Below are positions 35,532 through 44,230 of a stretch of DNA of 64,000 nucleotides, piece after piece. Source of the DNA: Paralteromonas sediminis (GTDB taxonomy: Bacteria > Pseudomonadota > Gammaproteobacteria > Enterobacterales > Alteromonadaceae); NCBI RefSeq assembly GCF_003820355.1, contig NZ_RPOK01000001.1, positions 398,847 through 462,846 on the forward strand. Direction: 5' to 3'. The notes under the pieces are model-generated. The model ran no database searches, was not told the DNA's origin, and worked only from the letters and a program-made list of their open reading frames with translations. Every line of letters begins with the position of its first letter. The first letter of the stretch is position 1. Position numbers and translations under genes: made by a program.

Positions 35532-36203
35532 TCACCTTGAACCAATTGTCCGAATTATAGATGTGCCCAACTGCCGAGTGTTTAAAGGATTGCCATTGGT
35601 ATTTGTAATTGAAATCGATAGTGCTTCTGCAATTTCACGTAAATAAGGCTTTGTTGGTGTTTGAAGTTCTTCGCTTTTCGTAACTTCAATGGTTCCATTC
35701 TCAAGCTCTGTTATTGTATATTCTTTCCAGGTTACCTGTTGGACTGATTCTAGTTTTCTTTTTACAATTTTTGGCTGAACAAGTTTACTCATCGCAATTT
35801 TGCAAGCTGCATCTGACGATGGTTGAAACATTAGCTCCCTGGCTTCTTCAGTCGTGCCATCAAAAAGAGTTTCTATTTGCATTTCCTCAATATTGATCTT
35901 GAAAATCATTATGCGATCAACCTCATTTAGCGTTCGAGAATTAAATGAAACCTGACCACTAGAGCCTGCTCTACCTGTTGTTTTGACGGAAATTCTCTCT
36001 CCGCTTGCACTTACGACATCATAGCCTTTTTGGTTAACGTCTACGGCCATTTGTCCATTGGTGAGTAACGCTGCATATAGCTCTCCTATCCTGCCACTTA
36101 GATGCGTTAGCTCGGTTATTGGTACACCCCAGCTCAGTTCTTTGTCTAGCCAAGACATGGCTTCGCCGAGTGACTGAATAATTTGGATCTGCGTTAGGGC
36201 CAT
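35532..36203 (-). CDS. PD-(D/E)XK-like putative nuclease (DUF6998-like)
   Basis: The 223-residue protein contains 'GRIGELYAALLT...KGYDVVSASGERISVKTTGRAG', in which the Glu, the Asp of 'GYDVV' and the 'ISVK' Lys are spaced as in PD-(D/E)XK nucleases that attach to DUF6998-like proteins. The rest, 'LREIAEALSISITNTNG', resembles a helical HTH-like tail. It is separated by 25 bp from a small acidic protein and probably cotranscribed. Function is likely DNA cleavage in defence, but no assay-grade motif is present. Confidence 0.6.
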   Translation of the reverse strand: MALTQIQIIQSLGEAMSWLDKELSWGVPITELTHLSGRIGELYAALLTNGQMAVDVNQKGYDVVSASGERISVKTTGRAGSSGQVSFNSRTLNEVDRIMIFKINIEEMQIETLFDGTTEEARELMFQPSSDAACKIAMSKLVQPKIVKRKLESVQQVTWKEYTITELENGTIEVTKSEELQTPTKPYLREIAEALSISITNTNGNPLNTRQLGTSIIRTIGSR

Positions 36204-36228
36204 TTGATTCCCTTAATTGTATTTTGAA

Positions 36229-36441
36229 TTAACTTAAAAGACGTTTCAGATAACTTTCCCGTTCAGACTCACTATTAAAATCGACGATGTTAACAAGTTC
36301 AATATCACCCTCGTCTTCCATGAATTCTGCCATCATTGATTCATCAATTATTACTAGGTATCTATCGCCTGACATAGCGGTATAAATAGCGCCACCTTCC
36401 GTTAACTTGTAGCGCTTTTTATGTCTAATATCCCAATGCAT
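36229..36441 (-). CDS. Small acidic protein, unknown
   Basis: A 70-residue protein with an acidic C-terminal half ('EFMEDEGDIELVNIVDF') and no known family. It precedes the nuclease-like gene on the same strand by 25 bp and is compatible with an antitoxin or inhibitor role (inference only). Confidence 0.45.
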   Translation of the reverse strand: MHWDIRHKKRYKLTEGGAIYTAMSGDRYLVIIDESMMAEFMEDEGDIELVNIVDFNSESERESYLKRLLS

Positions 36442-36581
36442 AACAAATTCCTCTAACGGTGTCAGTTTACCTTACTCGTTTTACTGAATACCGATAAATT
36501 TTCATTTATCTGTTTTCGAATGTCATTTTTTGCACAGGTGTATCGTCGCTACTAGCTACTTCCCGTGTGACGTTAATTCAT

Positions 36582-38201
36582 TTATAAGAACTCGTCGAAT
36601 TCACGTATTTGCTGCTCTAATAGCATCTCTCTTTGCCGAGCTGAATTGACACTGTCAACAATAGTGTGGTGATTTTCGGCAATAATGGAAGACACTTCAT
36701 CTATTAACGCAGCCTTTACATTAATGAAATTACTACCTTTCAATGCTGTTTTGCGAATAGATGCACAGAGACGTTTGAAATATCTGGCCTGCTTATTCTC
36801 ATCAATCGCACGAACAACAGTCATTGGAGTCAATCCAGTCACAGAGGCTCCGTCTGGTAGCAGCATAGCCGCATTAATGCCTCGTTGAGCGGCTTTATGG
36901 TCAGTTAACCATTGTCTGATGGTTTCTGATTCAATCCCTTTAGAAATTGTTGATTTCACTAGTTCATCAACTTCAATTCTTAAAGTTGAAAATAAGATTA
37001 ATTCGCAGAATTCTCGTGCTAAGTAATTTGTCTGTTTAGCTTTAGGAAAGCCAAAGTCACAATATTGTTGGAAGCTAAGAGAGTTAGAAAAAGAAAACTG
37101 GGCATACCTAACGTAGTTACAGATCACTTCTTTCTCATATGAATTTACTCCATAAACGTCACGTAAGGGGTTCCAACGTGAAAAGCCAAGATGAAAATTT
37201 TCCAACCAATTCCCAATATACCGCTCTAAATATTTTGAAAACCCGTTTGTATAATCCCATTGATTTTCAGAGAAAAAATCTTTAATTGCCTCGTCTATAT
37301 TAGACTCATTGATTTGTTTTTGCTCAACAATACCAAGTGGAATCGAGGACCAAGCGGAGATGTGCCGTTCTGAATCTTCTGGAAATGCTTTTTGCCAATT
37401 TTCCAAAAGGTGAGCGAGTATAGAGCGTAGCGGTCGAAAAGATAGGCTGTTTTCGATCCAGCTTGTGGATAAATATGAGGCGTCAACTCTTTGAAGTTGT
37501 AGAACATTGCAATTCAGCTCACTTTCTAAAACGTTCTTCCAATTTTCAGGTAATGCAATTGATAAAAAATGATTTAACTGTTGTATTGGTGCTTTTTCTC
37601 CTTCAAATAAGTATGAGTAGTACATAGTTACGAACTGTTTCCAAAAAGCTCGCCGATTATTGAGCTGACTCTGGCCATGCTCCATAGACAAATGCCAAAT
37701 TTGATTGGGGTCATAAATTTCTTCTTCAGGCAACCCTGCATGCATAGCATTGCCAATAACAAGATCCATTTCACACTCTGTTCTTTGTCTTTGGAGTACA
37801 TTTTCCATACATGCATTAACTTCACGTAATAATAGAGACTCCCTTGATTGGTCTGGAGCATTAAAATATATCGACAGCTCTGCTGGCAATTGCCTTTTTA
37901 AAAACTCTCTAACGTAATGATTTAAGTAAACTTCATTTAGACTTAATGCCTTCAACATTGGAACAATGTCATGTAAAGGCATATTCCTCTTATCTTTACA
38001 AACAGCAGACAAATTATTGGCAGAAGACAAAACCCTATTGGTATGTTTGCTGGCTTCGGAATGCCACTCATTGCGGCCCAAACCAGCTCGTTCGCGCAGT
38101 TTAGACCACATTTCACCTGAGGTTCGAAGCACCCCATCAGTTATATCAAAAATCAATCTGCTAATGCTCCTAACTAATATTTCTCGATAATAACAGCTCA
38201 A
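36582..38201 (-). CDS. Large unknown protein upstream of the nuclease-like gene
   Basis: The 539-residue protein is soluble and helical, with no TM segment, signal peptide or motif I recognise. The first ~60 residues ('LRERAGLGRNEWHSEASKHTN') could form a DNA-binding region. The N-terminal extent is uncertain: ATG at 38201 is used, an internal Met in 'GEMWSKLRER' is possible. It lies 140 bp before the small acidic gene on the same strand, so all three may form one unit. The right-hand neighbours are divergent. Confidence 0.55.
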   Translation of the reverse strand: MSCYYREILVRSISRLIFDITDGVLRTSGEMWSKLRERAGLGRNEWHSEASKHTNRVLSSANNLSAVCKDKRNMPLHDIVPMLKALSLNEVYLNHYVREFLKRQLPAELSIYFNAPDQSRESLLLREVNACMENVLQRQRTECEMDLVIGNAMHAGLPEEEIYDPNQIWHLSMEHGQSQLNNRRAFWKQFVTMYYSYLFEGEKAPIQQLNHFLSIALPENWKNVLESELNCNVLQLQRVDASYLSTSWIENSLSFRPLRSILAHLLENWQKAFPEDSERHISAWSSIPLGIVEQKQINESNIDEAIKDFFSENQWDYTNGFSKYLERYIGNWLENFHLGFSRWNPLRDVYGVNSYEKEVICNYVRYAQFSFSNSLSFQQYCDFGFPKAKQTNYLAREFCELILFSTLRIEVDELVKSTISKGIESETIRQWLTDHKAAQRGINAAMLLPDGASVTGLTPMTVVRAIDENKQARYFKRLCASIRKTALKGSNFINVKAALIDEVSSIIAENHHTIVDSVNSARQREMLLEQQIREFDEFL

Positions 38202-38292
38202 GAATAAATTAAAAAAGTATCATATTTGATATTTTATTTAGCGATTTTTGCAGGCTATTGTTTTCTTCGAGTACATTAGGTTGGAGAAAATA

Positions 38293-38535
38293 ATGCTTTC
38301 AACACACGCAAAAATCAGGATGAAACAGAGAGGTTTTAGCCTAAATCAAGTTGAGTTAATAATTCGTTATGGCGAGGAGCGACATTCAAAAGGTGCTTTC
38401 GTTTACACTTGCACTAAGAAAACTTGCCAACATCTTCGTGACTGTGGCCAGTCTCTTAAGGATGTTGAAAAGTGTAGGGGTAGTTATGCAGTAGTTTCTG
38501 ATGGCATCGTAATAACCGTAGCAAAGATACATTAA
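38293..38535 (+). CDS. DUF4258-like small protein
   Basis: The ATG at 38293 lies six bases after GGAG (longer frame ignored). The 80-residue protein starts 'MLSTHAKIRMKQRGFSLNQVELIIRYGE' and ends in 'YAVVSDGIVITVAK', the pattern of DUF4258 proteins, which have an RelE/ParE-like fold and often act as toxins. It has unusual Cys residues ('CTKKTCQHLRDCG'). The next gene starts 9 bp later. A toxin role is inference. Confidence 0.65.
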   Translation: MLSTHAKIRMKQRGFSLNQVELIIRYGEERHSKGAFVYTCTKKTCQHLRDCGQSLKDVEKCRGSYAVVSDGIVITVAKIH

Positions 38536-38544
38536 GGATAAGGA

Positions 38545-38871
38545 ATGCCAAGAACATCATTACTAGAATCAAAAAAGCAGTTCAATGCAGCTCTCGACTC
38601 AGTGAAAAATCGTGCGGAAAGCCCAAACGTATATAGAAAACTGAAAAGACGCCTTCGCAACTTAGCAGAACTGTATACCAGTATTGTTGACAAATCTTCT
38701 CCTGAGGCTAGGCAAATACTTATTAAGCTGAATAGAGAAAGGATGGTATTAAAAGAAAAAATAGTTATCCAAGGAGCATCAGAATGTCATCGTTGTAAGG
38801 GTCGTGGTATGAGGCAATTTATCCACATAGAAGGTGGTAGGTGTTTTGAATGCAACTGCTACCCGAACTGA
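38545..38871 (+). CDS. Small zinc-knuckle protein paired with the DUF4258-like gene
   Basis: The 108-residue protein has a basic helical N-terminal half and a C-terminal Cys pair motif, 'CHRCKGRG' and 'CFECNCYPN', likely to bind zinc. Position 9 bp after the DUF4258-like gene and a purine-rich AAGGATAAGGA upstream suggest coupling, as a possible antitoxin or partner. No family name is known to me. Confidence 0.55.
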   Translation: MPRTSLLESKKQFNAALDSVKNRAESPNVYRKLKRRLRNLAELYTSIVDKSSPEARQILIKLNRERMVLKEKIVIQGASECHRCKGRGMRQFIHIEGGRCFECNCYPN

Positions 38872-38960
38872 CGACAGCATAAGAAAATACATGCAGCCCT
38901 TCACAGTTGAGCATTATAGTGATATTCATGAAGCTTGCGTCATTAGTGGCTTTTTTTGAG

Positions 38961-39038
38961 CTGTCATATGTACTGTCATATGTACTAGCTCAGACTTGAT
39001 CTGACAGTTACCCGTTTTTTCAGGTGCCGCTGTCAGAT
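38961..39038. repeat. Tandem 12-bp repeat and 9-bp inverted repeat downstream of the TIR cassette
   Basis: CTGTCATATGTA occurs twice in tandem (38961-38972, 38973-38984). A 9-bp inverted repeat, ATCTGACAG (38999-39007) and CTGTCAGAT (39030-39038), overlaps the stop of the restored TIR frame. The function is unknown; it may be a terminator without T-run or a recombination scar. Confidence 0.4.
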
Positions 39039-39435
39039 TAGATTTGAGCTAAATTCTTTTCAGCTGTTAACACCAAGCGATTTCGTCGTACTAATTCAAC
39101 CACACCATACAGTTCATCTGGTGTTTTGTTTGATCTATCTATCTTTACTGCGACTATCTTCATCTTTAAATCAACAGCTTTCCCAATCTCCCACTTTACC
39201 CAAAAGCTTTTATGAGTGTGTTTATCAACTATATATAGAAAGTAGCGGCATTATTTATCTTCGCTGAAATTGCTCGTGTTATTGCAGAAGCGTTTGTACT
39301 ATTGATAGATACATCAGCCGAATGATCATGAAAGCTAAAGTTAAATTGGCTATTGGCATCCCACGCTTTTAGTAAGTTTTTATAGTTACGGTCATTGTCA
39401 TAGCCATAACTTACAAATACATTCTTTTTAGCCAT
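39038..39435 (-). pseudogene. TIR-like (DUF1863/MTH538 type) gene broken by a TA-repeat frameshift
   Basis: The frame from ATG 39435 (overlapping the previous stop, TAATG) reads 'KNVFVSYGYDNDRNYKNLL' and continues to 'AISAKINNAATFYI', where a stop falls in the dinucleotide run CTATATATAG (39229-39238). Removing one TA restores the frame: 'FYIVDKHTHKSFWVKWEIGKAV' through to TAA at 39038-39040, 131 residues. The recovered part carries the conserved Trp-Glu pair ('VKWEI') that holds the catalytic Glu in TIR proteins. So the break removes the active site. It could be decayed, phase-variable, or a sequencing error. Confidence 0.8.
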
Positions 39436-39971
39436 TATCCGCAACTCTTATTATTAACAAACCGTTCTCTTGGGTTGTTTATCCAATTGATGTGAGTGAA
39501 TCGTCTGTTAAAGGCTGAATCAATCGCATTGGTCAATGTACCTTTTCTATTAGGGTAATCAATTACGCGAGCATAACAATCAACCTGAGTATCCGTTTGT
39601 TTAAGGTTTAAATTCAGGCGATTCGGGTAACTTTGCTTGTTGTAGCTCGGTAACTTAATGCCGAGAACACCATTTGGGGTGATAGTTTGCCCATTTCTTA
39701 AGGATGATTGTAATTCCCAATCTACGTACTTTCTTGCCCAAGTACATTTACCTAACATTACCAAGGTTACAGTAGAGTCCCTTAAATAAAGCTCGCGAAT
39801 TCTTCTCATAACATAATCGGCATCGTTACTATCAATGATGTCGCCTGGCATTTCTTCGCCAATCCCTCTCGCAATAAACACATCTCTGCCATCATTAAAG
39901 GTACGAATAAATTGATTAACCTCATCTGCATCTTCTTTGTGATATGAAATAAAGCACTTATGCCTTGCCAT
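39435..39971 (-). CDS. TIR-like protein (DUF1863/ThsB-type)
   Basis: The 178-residue protein begins 'HKCFISYHKEDADEV', the first strand and helix of a TIR-like (MTH538/DUF1863) domain. 'TVTLVMLGKCTWARKYVDWELQSSL' closely parallels the Bacillus cereus ThsB segment with 'WVRYEIMKSI'; Glu86 aligns with the ThsB catalytic glutamate (position 85, from memory). 'IARGIGEEMPGD' may be the loop that closes on the nucleotide. The enzyme is expected to process NAD into a cyclic ADP-ribose-type signal or destroy it. It lies 1 bp from the deoxyribosyltransferase-like/TPR gene. Confidence 0.8.
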   Translation of the reverse strand: MARHKCFISYHKEDADEVNQFIRTFNDGRDVFIARGIGEEMPGDIIDSNDADYVMRRIRELYLRDSTVTLVMLGKCTWARKYVDWELQSSLRNGQTITPNGVLGIKLPSYNKQSYPNRLNLNLKQTDTQVDCYARVIDYPNRKGTLTNAIDSAFNRRFTHINWINNPRERFVNNKSCG

Positions 39972-39972
39972 G

Positions 39973-41208
39973 TTACTCTCCTTGTATCTTATTCTTAGAA
40001 TTATTAAATGTTTCTACTTCCCAATTTTCAGGGTTTAAACTCATAAATAGCTGTTCGTATTTCTCTGCATCACTTACATTTTCAATAGCTAAATTACAAT
40101 TTGATAAAGAGGCATAGACCCACTTTTTGTCTATTCGGCTTTCAAAATCACCAACTTCAACTAAATCAGTTAAATCCTTAACAATCTGCTGTCTAACTTT
40201 CTTTGCTGCAAACTTTGAATAAATTTGCTCTTCTTCATCTTCAACAGTCTTTGCTTTCTCACCCAAGCAAAAGGCGTAATTTTCTCCATTGTAGTAATCA
40301 TTAGTAATGTTGAAGCATTTACCATAGTGTTCGATAGCTCTGTCTAGACTAGAAAGATCTTTCGTTGCCCACCACATGTTCTTGTATATCGCACCTGATA
40401 TGCCCAACGTTTCAGGATCATTAGTTTGATGATCATCCACTACAAGCAGCGAAATAATATTTAAAGCATCAGAAAGTTTGGTCACATCACTAGGTGCCGA
40501 TTTGTACGTACATAATGCCCATTGTTGTATAAAGTAGGGTTCTGACGGACTATTGTTACCAGCCTTTTCCCAAAACTTTGCCGCTTGGGTAAAGTTGCTA
40601 TTACTCATTTCTAGCTTAGCTTTCTCTACTAAAGCAAAAATAGCTTTTTCTCTATCAGCTAAATCTTCAATCAGCTCTACGTATTCACTTTCCGGCAAAA
40701 TCGGTGGGTTAATTTCACGAATAAATTCATAGAGTGGGCTATCAACTTGTTCTTGTTTGACCACATTTTCAATAAGTTCTACAAGATATTTTTTGCATCG
40801 TTCAGCTTCATCAACACCAATATCCTCACCAAGGTGAGAATACATGCACATTCTATTGTGATCTAAATCGAAAGGTATCTTTCCGCTTTTCTCTTTCAAG
40901 ATTATAGTTGAGTAAGGCCGCACGCCATGTCTTATACCTAGCTCATAAATAGCATTAGGGTTAAAAGTCGTGATATCTGCAACAACTAAATCAGCTTGCA
41001 TTAACAAGGCATACATACTCTTATCAATAAGGCCTGAATCTTTTATTTCGTCAGCGCGCACGCATTCAAAGCCAGCTTCTTCAACAGCGGGCTTAATAAT
41101 GTTTTTATAGGTTTTATCTAAATCGTAAGTTTTACCAAGATCTGGATCAGTTTTCTTACCAAAACCCATAATTACAAAACAAATTTTTGTTTTAGAACTG
41201 CTATTCAT
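39973..41208 (-). CDS. Nucleoside 2-deoxyribosyltransferase-like domain with TPR-type C-terminus (DUF4071-like)
   Basis: The 411-residue protein has an N-terminal domain (~1-150) with 'ICFVIMGFGKKTD', 'KTYKNIIKPAVEEAGFECVRADEI', 'ADLVVADITTFNPNAIYELGIRHG' (Asp78 and the catalytic-type Glu89). This is the nucleoside 2-deoxyribosyltransferase-like fold that cleaves N-glycosidic bonds. Residues ~200-400 are helical repeats with 'AAKFWEKAG' and 'AIEHYGKCF', a TPR/TRAF-binding DUF4071-type region. It follows hsdS by 9 bp and precedes two TIR-like genes. A defence effector using NAD or a nucleotide signal is the leading hypothesis (inference). Confidence 0.75.
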   Translation of the reverse strand: MNSSSKTKICFVIMGFGKKTDPDLGKTYDLDKTYKNIIKPAVEEAGFECVRADEIKDSGLIDKSMYALLMQADLVVADITTFNPNAIYELGIRHGVRPYSTIILKEKSGKIPFDLDHNRMCMYSHLGEDIGVDEAERCKKYLVELIENVVKQEQVDSPLYEFIREINPPILPESEYVELIEDLADREKAIFALVEKAKLEMSNSNFTQAAKFWEKAGNNSPSEPYFIQQWALCTYKSAPSDVTKLSDALNIISLLVVDDHQTNDPETLGISGAIYKNMWWATKDLSSLDRAIEHYGKCFNITNDYYNGENYAFCLGEKAKTVEDEEEQIYSKFAAKKVRQQIVKDLTDLVEVGDFESRIDKKWVYASLSNCNLAIENVSDAEKYEQLFMSLNPENWEVETFNNSKNKIQGE

Positions 41209-41217
41209 GAAATGTCC

Positions 41218-42627
41218 TTATTGTTTCGTTAATTCACCGCGAAAAGCTTTAGCCAGAATTGACTGTGTGAGTTTGTCTAAACGAGCTTTGGCGGCGTTGT
41301 ATTGCTTTTCCACAGTATTAGCGTGCTCAAATAATTCAGTTACTCGTTCAACAATCTCTAATTGCTCTTCATACGGTGGGAGCGGGTATGTTAATGCCTC
41401 TACATCCGCTACACGCAAATGCTTTACACCTGTTCCAATAGCTTGGCCATTCATACGTTCTTTAAAGTCGAAAGATAATGTATTAAAAACAAGGTAATCG
41501 GGCGACACATAACGAGGGTCGGGCCTTAGTAACATCATTCTTTGCCCCATACATAACTGGACAGCCTCCGGAACAATTCCAGCTTCCCCCATTGGAGCCT
41601 CTCTCGTAAATATAATATCGCCTGGCTCTGGCGGGCATCGGCGAGACCAGTAATCGTAAGTTTCTTGACTGATATACTTAGCCCCCTCAAGTGATATGAC
41701 TCCATTTCGAATGTCAGTCGTTCTAATTAATGGTATCCCAGTGTCTATATATGGAGCGGTTTTGTTGTGACAATCAACCACTTTGACCATTGATGACATA
41801 AAAGACGTCCATACCCAGCCAGCTGGTAAACCTGCGTCTGGGAGTAAAGGGTTATGTTTTTTTATCTTGGAAATTAGTCGCTTAGTTTCCCTATTTCCAT
41901 CGGCTATTTCTGCATCTAGTAATTTTTTCCTCTCTTCGCTAAATTGTGCCAGCAAATTAGCCGCAGACTCTACGTCATTCTCCTCTCGCCAATCTTTAGT
42001 AAGCTCGCCGGAGGTGGCGGCTGCGAGGACGGATTGGCGGAAACGTTTTAGGATGGTGGGGATTTTGTCGAGGCGTGCTTGTGCTGCTTCGACTTTGGCT
42101 AATAACGAATCCAGTTTATCTGCGATGTGTTTTTGGTCTTGTTTTGGCGGAATCGGTAACTCCAACAAAGACAGTTTTTTCTTTGTAATTCTTCTCCTCG
42201 TAGTTCCTGTTGCTTGCATTTGGATTTGCTGACGAATTTCAGGAGAGTTAATCCAATATTTTAATAGGCGATTATTTAATATTGAGTCGTCATTAACTCT
42301 TGCTATGCATACATCTACAACAGTTACGGATTGACTATCTAGTTTTGGAAATATACTGGCTCGGCCCAAAGGATCTGGCATTCGAGCAATCAACACATCT
42401 CCTTCTTTTAAAAATGTGCACCTCAAAAGCTCAGCTTTTTCGTGATTCATAAATCGCTGAGATTTATTTTTAAAAAAGCCATCGCCAATATCAGCTAGCT
42501 GAATTAGCCTAATTACACCATTGGAGTCTTGGTCTTTGCTCTCAACCCAGTCTCCATCGCTGAGTAAGCCACCATTTGTAATTTGAGAAATAGTTGCAAC
42601 TGTCCAACCTTGAGGCAACTGACTCAT
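41218..42627 (-). CDS. hsdS: Type I restriction enzyme specificity subunit
   Basis: The 469-residue HsdS has two target-recognition domains (~1-165 and ~245-400), separated and ended by helical conserved repeats ('LDSLLAKVEAAQARLDKIPTI' and 'KARLDKLTQSILAKAFRGEL'). The first conserved region ends 'SGELTKDW'. It recognises the split target DNA sequence and sits in the M2S methyltransferase and R2M2S complexes. Its ATG overlaps the hsdM stop (ATGA). The target sequence cannot be predicted here. Confidence 0.9.
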   Translation of the reverse strand: MSQLPQGWTVATISQITNGGLLSDGDWVESKDQDSNGVIRLIQLADIGDGFFKNKSQRFMNHEKAELLRCTFLKEGDVLIARMPDPLGRASIFPKLDSQSVTVVDVCIARVNDDSILNNRLLKYWINSPEIRQQIQMQATGTTRRRITKKKLSLLELPIPPKQDQKHIADKLDSLLAKVEAAQARLDKIPTILKRFRQSVLAAATSGELTKDWREENDVESAANLLAQFSEERKKLLDAEIADGNRETKRLISKIKKHNPLLPDAGLPAGWVWTSFMSSMVKVVDCHNKTAPYIDTGIPLIRTTDIRNGVISLEGAKYISQETYDYWSRRCPPEPGDIIFTREAPMGEAGIVPEAVQLCMGQRMMLLRPDPRYVSPDYLVFNTLSFDFKERMNGQAIGTGVKHLRVADVEALTYPLPPYEEQLEIVERVTELFEHANTVEKQYNAAKARLDKLTQSILAKAFRGELTKQ

Positions 42628-44132
42628 GCAACAACCTCATCCGTTTCTTCCGCTGCATCTAGCTCAACCAAAATTGACTGTAAATCGGTAATCGCACCTG
42701 CTAGTTCTTCAATAGCCTCATTAATTAAAACATCAGGCTCAGGTAAGTTGGCAGAATCTTCAATGCTCTCATCTCGAATCCAAGCAAGGTCGAGTGAGTC
42801 GTCTTTAGTGGCAATTTCCTCTCGGGTAAAACAACGTAAACGGCACGTATCCACATCGCCAATTTCGCTACCGTTTTTGTGATTTTCAATGAAGGCTTGA
42901 CGTTTGGCTTCGTCAACTTGAGTCAAATCGCTGCCAACTGCTTCATAAAATTCATCAAAGTGTGCTTTGGTTAAAACAGTACGCTTACCAAACTGAGGTG
43001 TATTGGCTCGAAGGTCATATACCCATACTTTCTGAGTGTTACCTTTATCTTTGGTGATATCGGTTGGCTTATCAAAAAACAGCACATTGGTTTTTACACC
43101 TGCTGCATAAAAGATGCCTGTGGGTAAGCGAAGGATAGTGTGTAGGTTGCACTTTTCCATCAAGTCATTGCGGATTTTACGCCCTGTTGAACCTTCAAAT
43201 AATACGTTATCTGGCAATACAACAGCGGCACGACCACCTGGCCTCAACATGCTGTGATACATGGCATGTAAAAATGCTAGTTGTTTGTTAGAGGTGTAGT
43301 GAACAAGGTCGTCTCTTGTTGGTACACCACCACCTTGTTTAGTGCCAAAGGGTGGGTTCGCTAGAATCAAACTTGCCTTTGGTAAGTCTTTGCCTTCGTT
43401 TGATAAGGTGTCGCCAAACAGTACACCTGCATTGGTATCGTCTACCGCTAGGTCGTGCAGCATCAAATTCATCATGGCTAGGCGACGGGTGTCTGGCACT
43501 AGCTCCATGCCAAAGAATGTGCCATGTTGATATTTGTCGTAAGCGGCTTCGTCGAGCAGTTTTATGTCGTTGTGTTTTTCGATTTCATGGTGTGCTGCTA
43601 TTAAAAAACCGCCAGTGCCTGCGGTAGGATCTACGATGACATCATTAAGGTTAGGCTTCATCAGCTCAACCATTACCTCAATAAGCACGCGCGGCGTAAA
43701 GTATTGACCCGCGCCAGACTTTTTCTCGCTGGCGTTAACTTCTAGCAAGCCTTCGTACATATCTCCCAAACCTTCTTGTTTGGCTGAATACCAGTCGAGG
43801 TTATCTATTTCAGTAACAAGTTTATTTAGTGTCGCAGGCTTACGAATACAGGTAGACGCATCTGCAAAGATAGCTTTGGTAATTAGTGAGCCATGTGAGC
43901 CTAAATGGATCAGTAATTTTTTATACTCTTCTAATCGTGTGGCGGCATTAAACTTTTCAATGTCTGACCAGCGGTAGCCTTCGGGGATAAGCTCGTCCTG
44001 ACTGGTCTCTTCAATCATTTTCAAGAAGATAAGATAGGTCAGCTCGTTAAGGTACTCATGGTAGGTAACGCCGTCGTCACGAAGGAGGTTACATAAATTC
44101 CAGAGTTTGTTGATTAAATCTTGTGTACTCAT
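42624..44132 (-). CDS. hsdM: Type I restriction enzyme methylase subunit
   Basis: The 502-residue HsdM has the N-terminal helical region ('LINKLWNLCNLLRDDGVTYHEYLNELTYL') and a class-type N6-adenine methylase core: 'GAGQYFTPR' , SAM motif 'DPTAGTGGFLIAA' and catalytic 'NPPFGTKQGGG'. It methylates adenine in the HsdS target on both strands. All motifs are intact. A 98-bp gap separates it from hsdR, which may contain its promoter. Confidence 0.95.
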   Translation of the reverse strand: MSTQDLINKLWNLCNLLRDDGVTYHEYLNELTYLIFLKMIEETSQDELIPEGYRWSDIEKFNAATRLEEYKKLLIHLGSHGSLITKAIFADASTCIRKPATLNKLVTEIDNLDWYSAKQEGLGDMYEGLLEVNASEKKSGAGQYFTPRVLIEVMVELMKPNLNDVIVDPTAGTGGFLIAAHHEIEKHNDIKLLDEAAYDKYQHGTFFGMELVPDTRRLAMMNLMLHDLAVDDTNAGVLFGDTLSNEGKDLPKASLILANPPFGTKQGGGVPTRDDLVHYTSNKQLAFLHAMYHSMLRPGGRAAVVLPDNVLFEGSTGRKIRNDLMEKCNLHTILRLPTGIFYAAGVKTNVLFFDKPTDITKDKGNTQKVWVYDLRANTPQFGKRTVLTKAHFDEFYEAVGSDLTQVDEAKRQAFIENHKNGSEIGDVDTCRLRCFTREEIATKDDSLDLAWIRDESIEDSANLPEPDVLINEAIEELAGAITDLQSILVELDAAEETDEVVA

Positions 44133-44230
44133 TTAGTTGCTCTAGTTTTGTTCTTTTAAGTCGGCTTGGAAGCTGTGTATCAAAGCGTCCGAGTAATATG
44201 AAAATTATATGATTTCAATATTATATAGGG

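Noticed and set aside
38961-38984. CRISPR-like repeats
   Set aside because: Only two 12-bp units in direct tandem without spacers, and no cas genes in the window.
39435-41208. Classical Thoeris system
   Set aside because: A ThsB-like TIR is present, but no ThsA with SIR2-SLOG or Macro/TM architecture; the partner is a deoxyribosyltransferase-like/TPR protein, so the name is not used.
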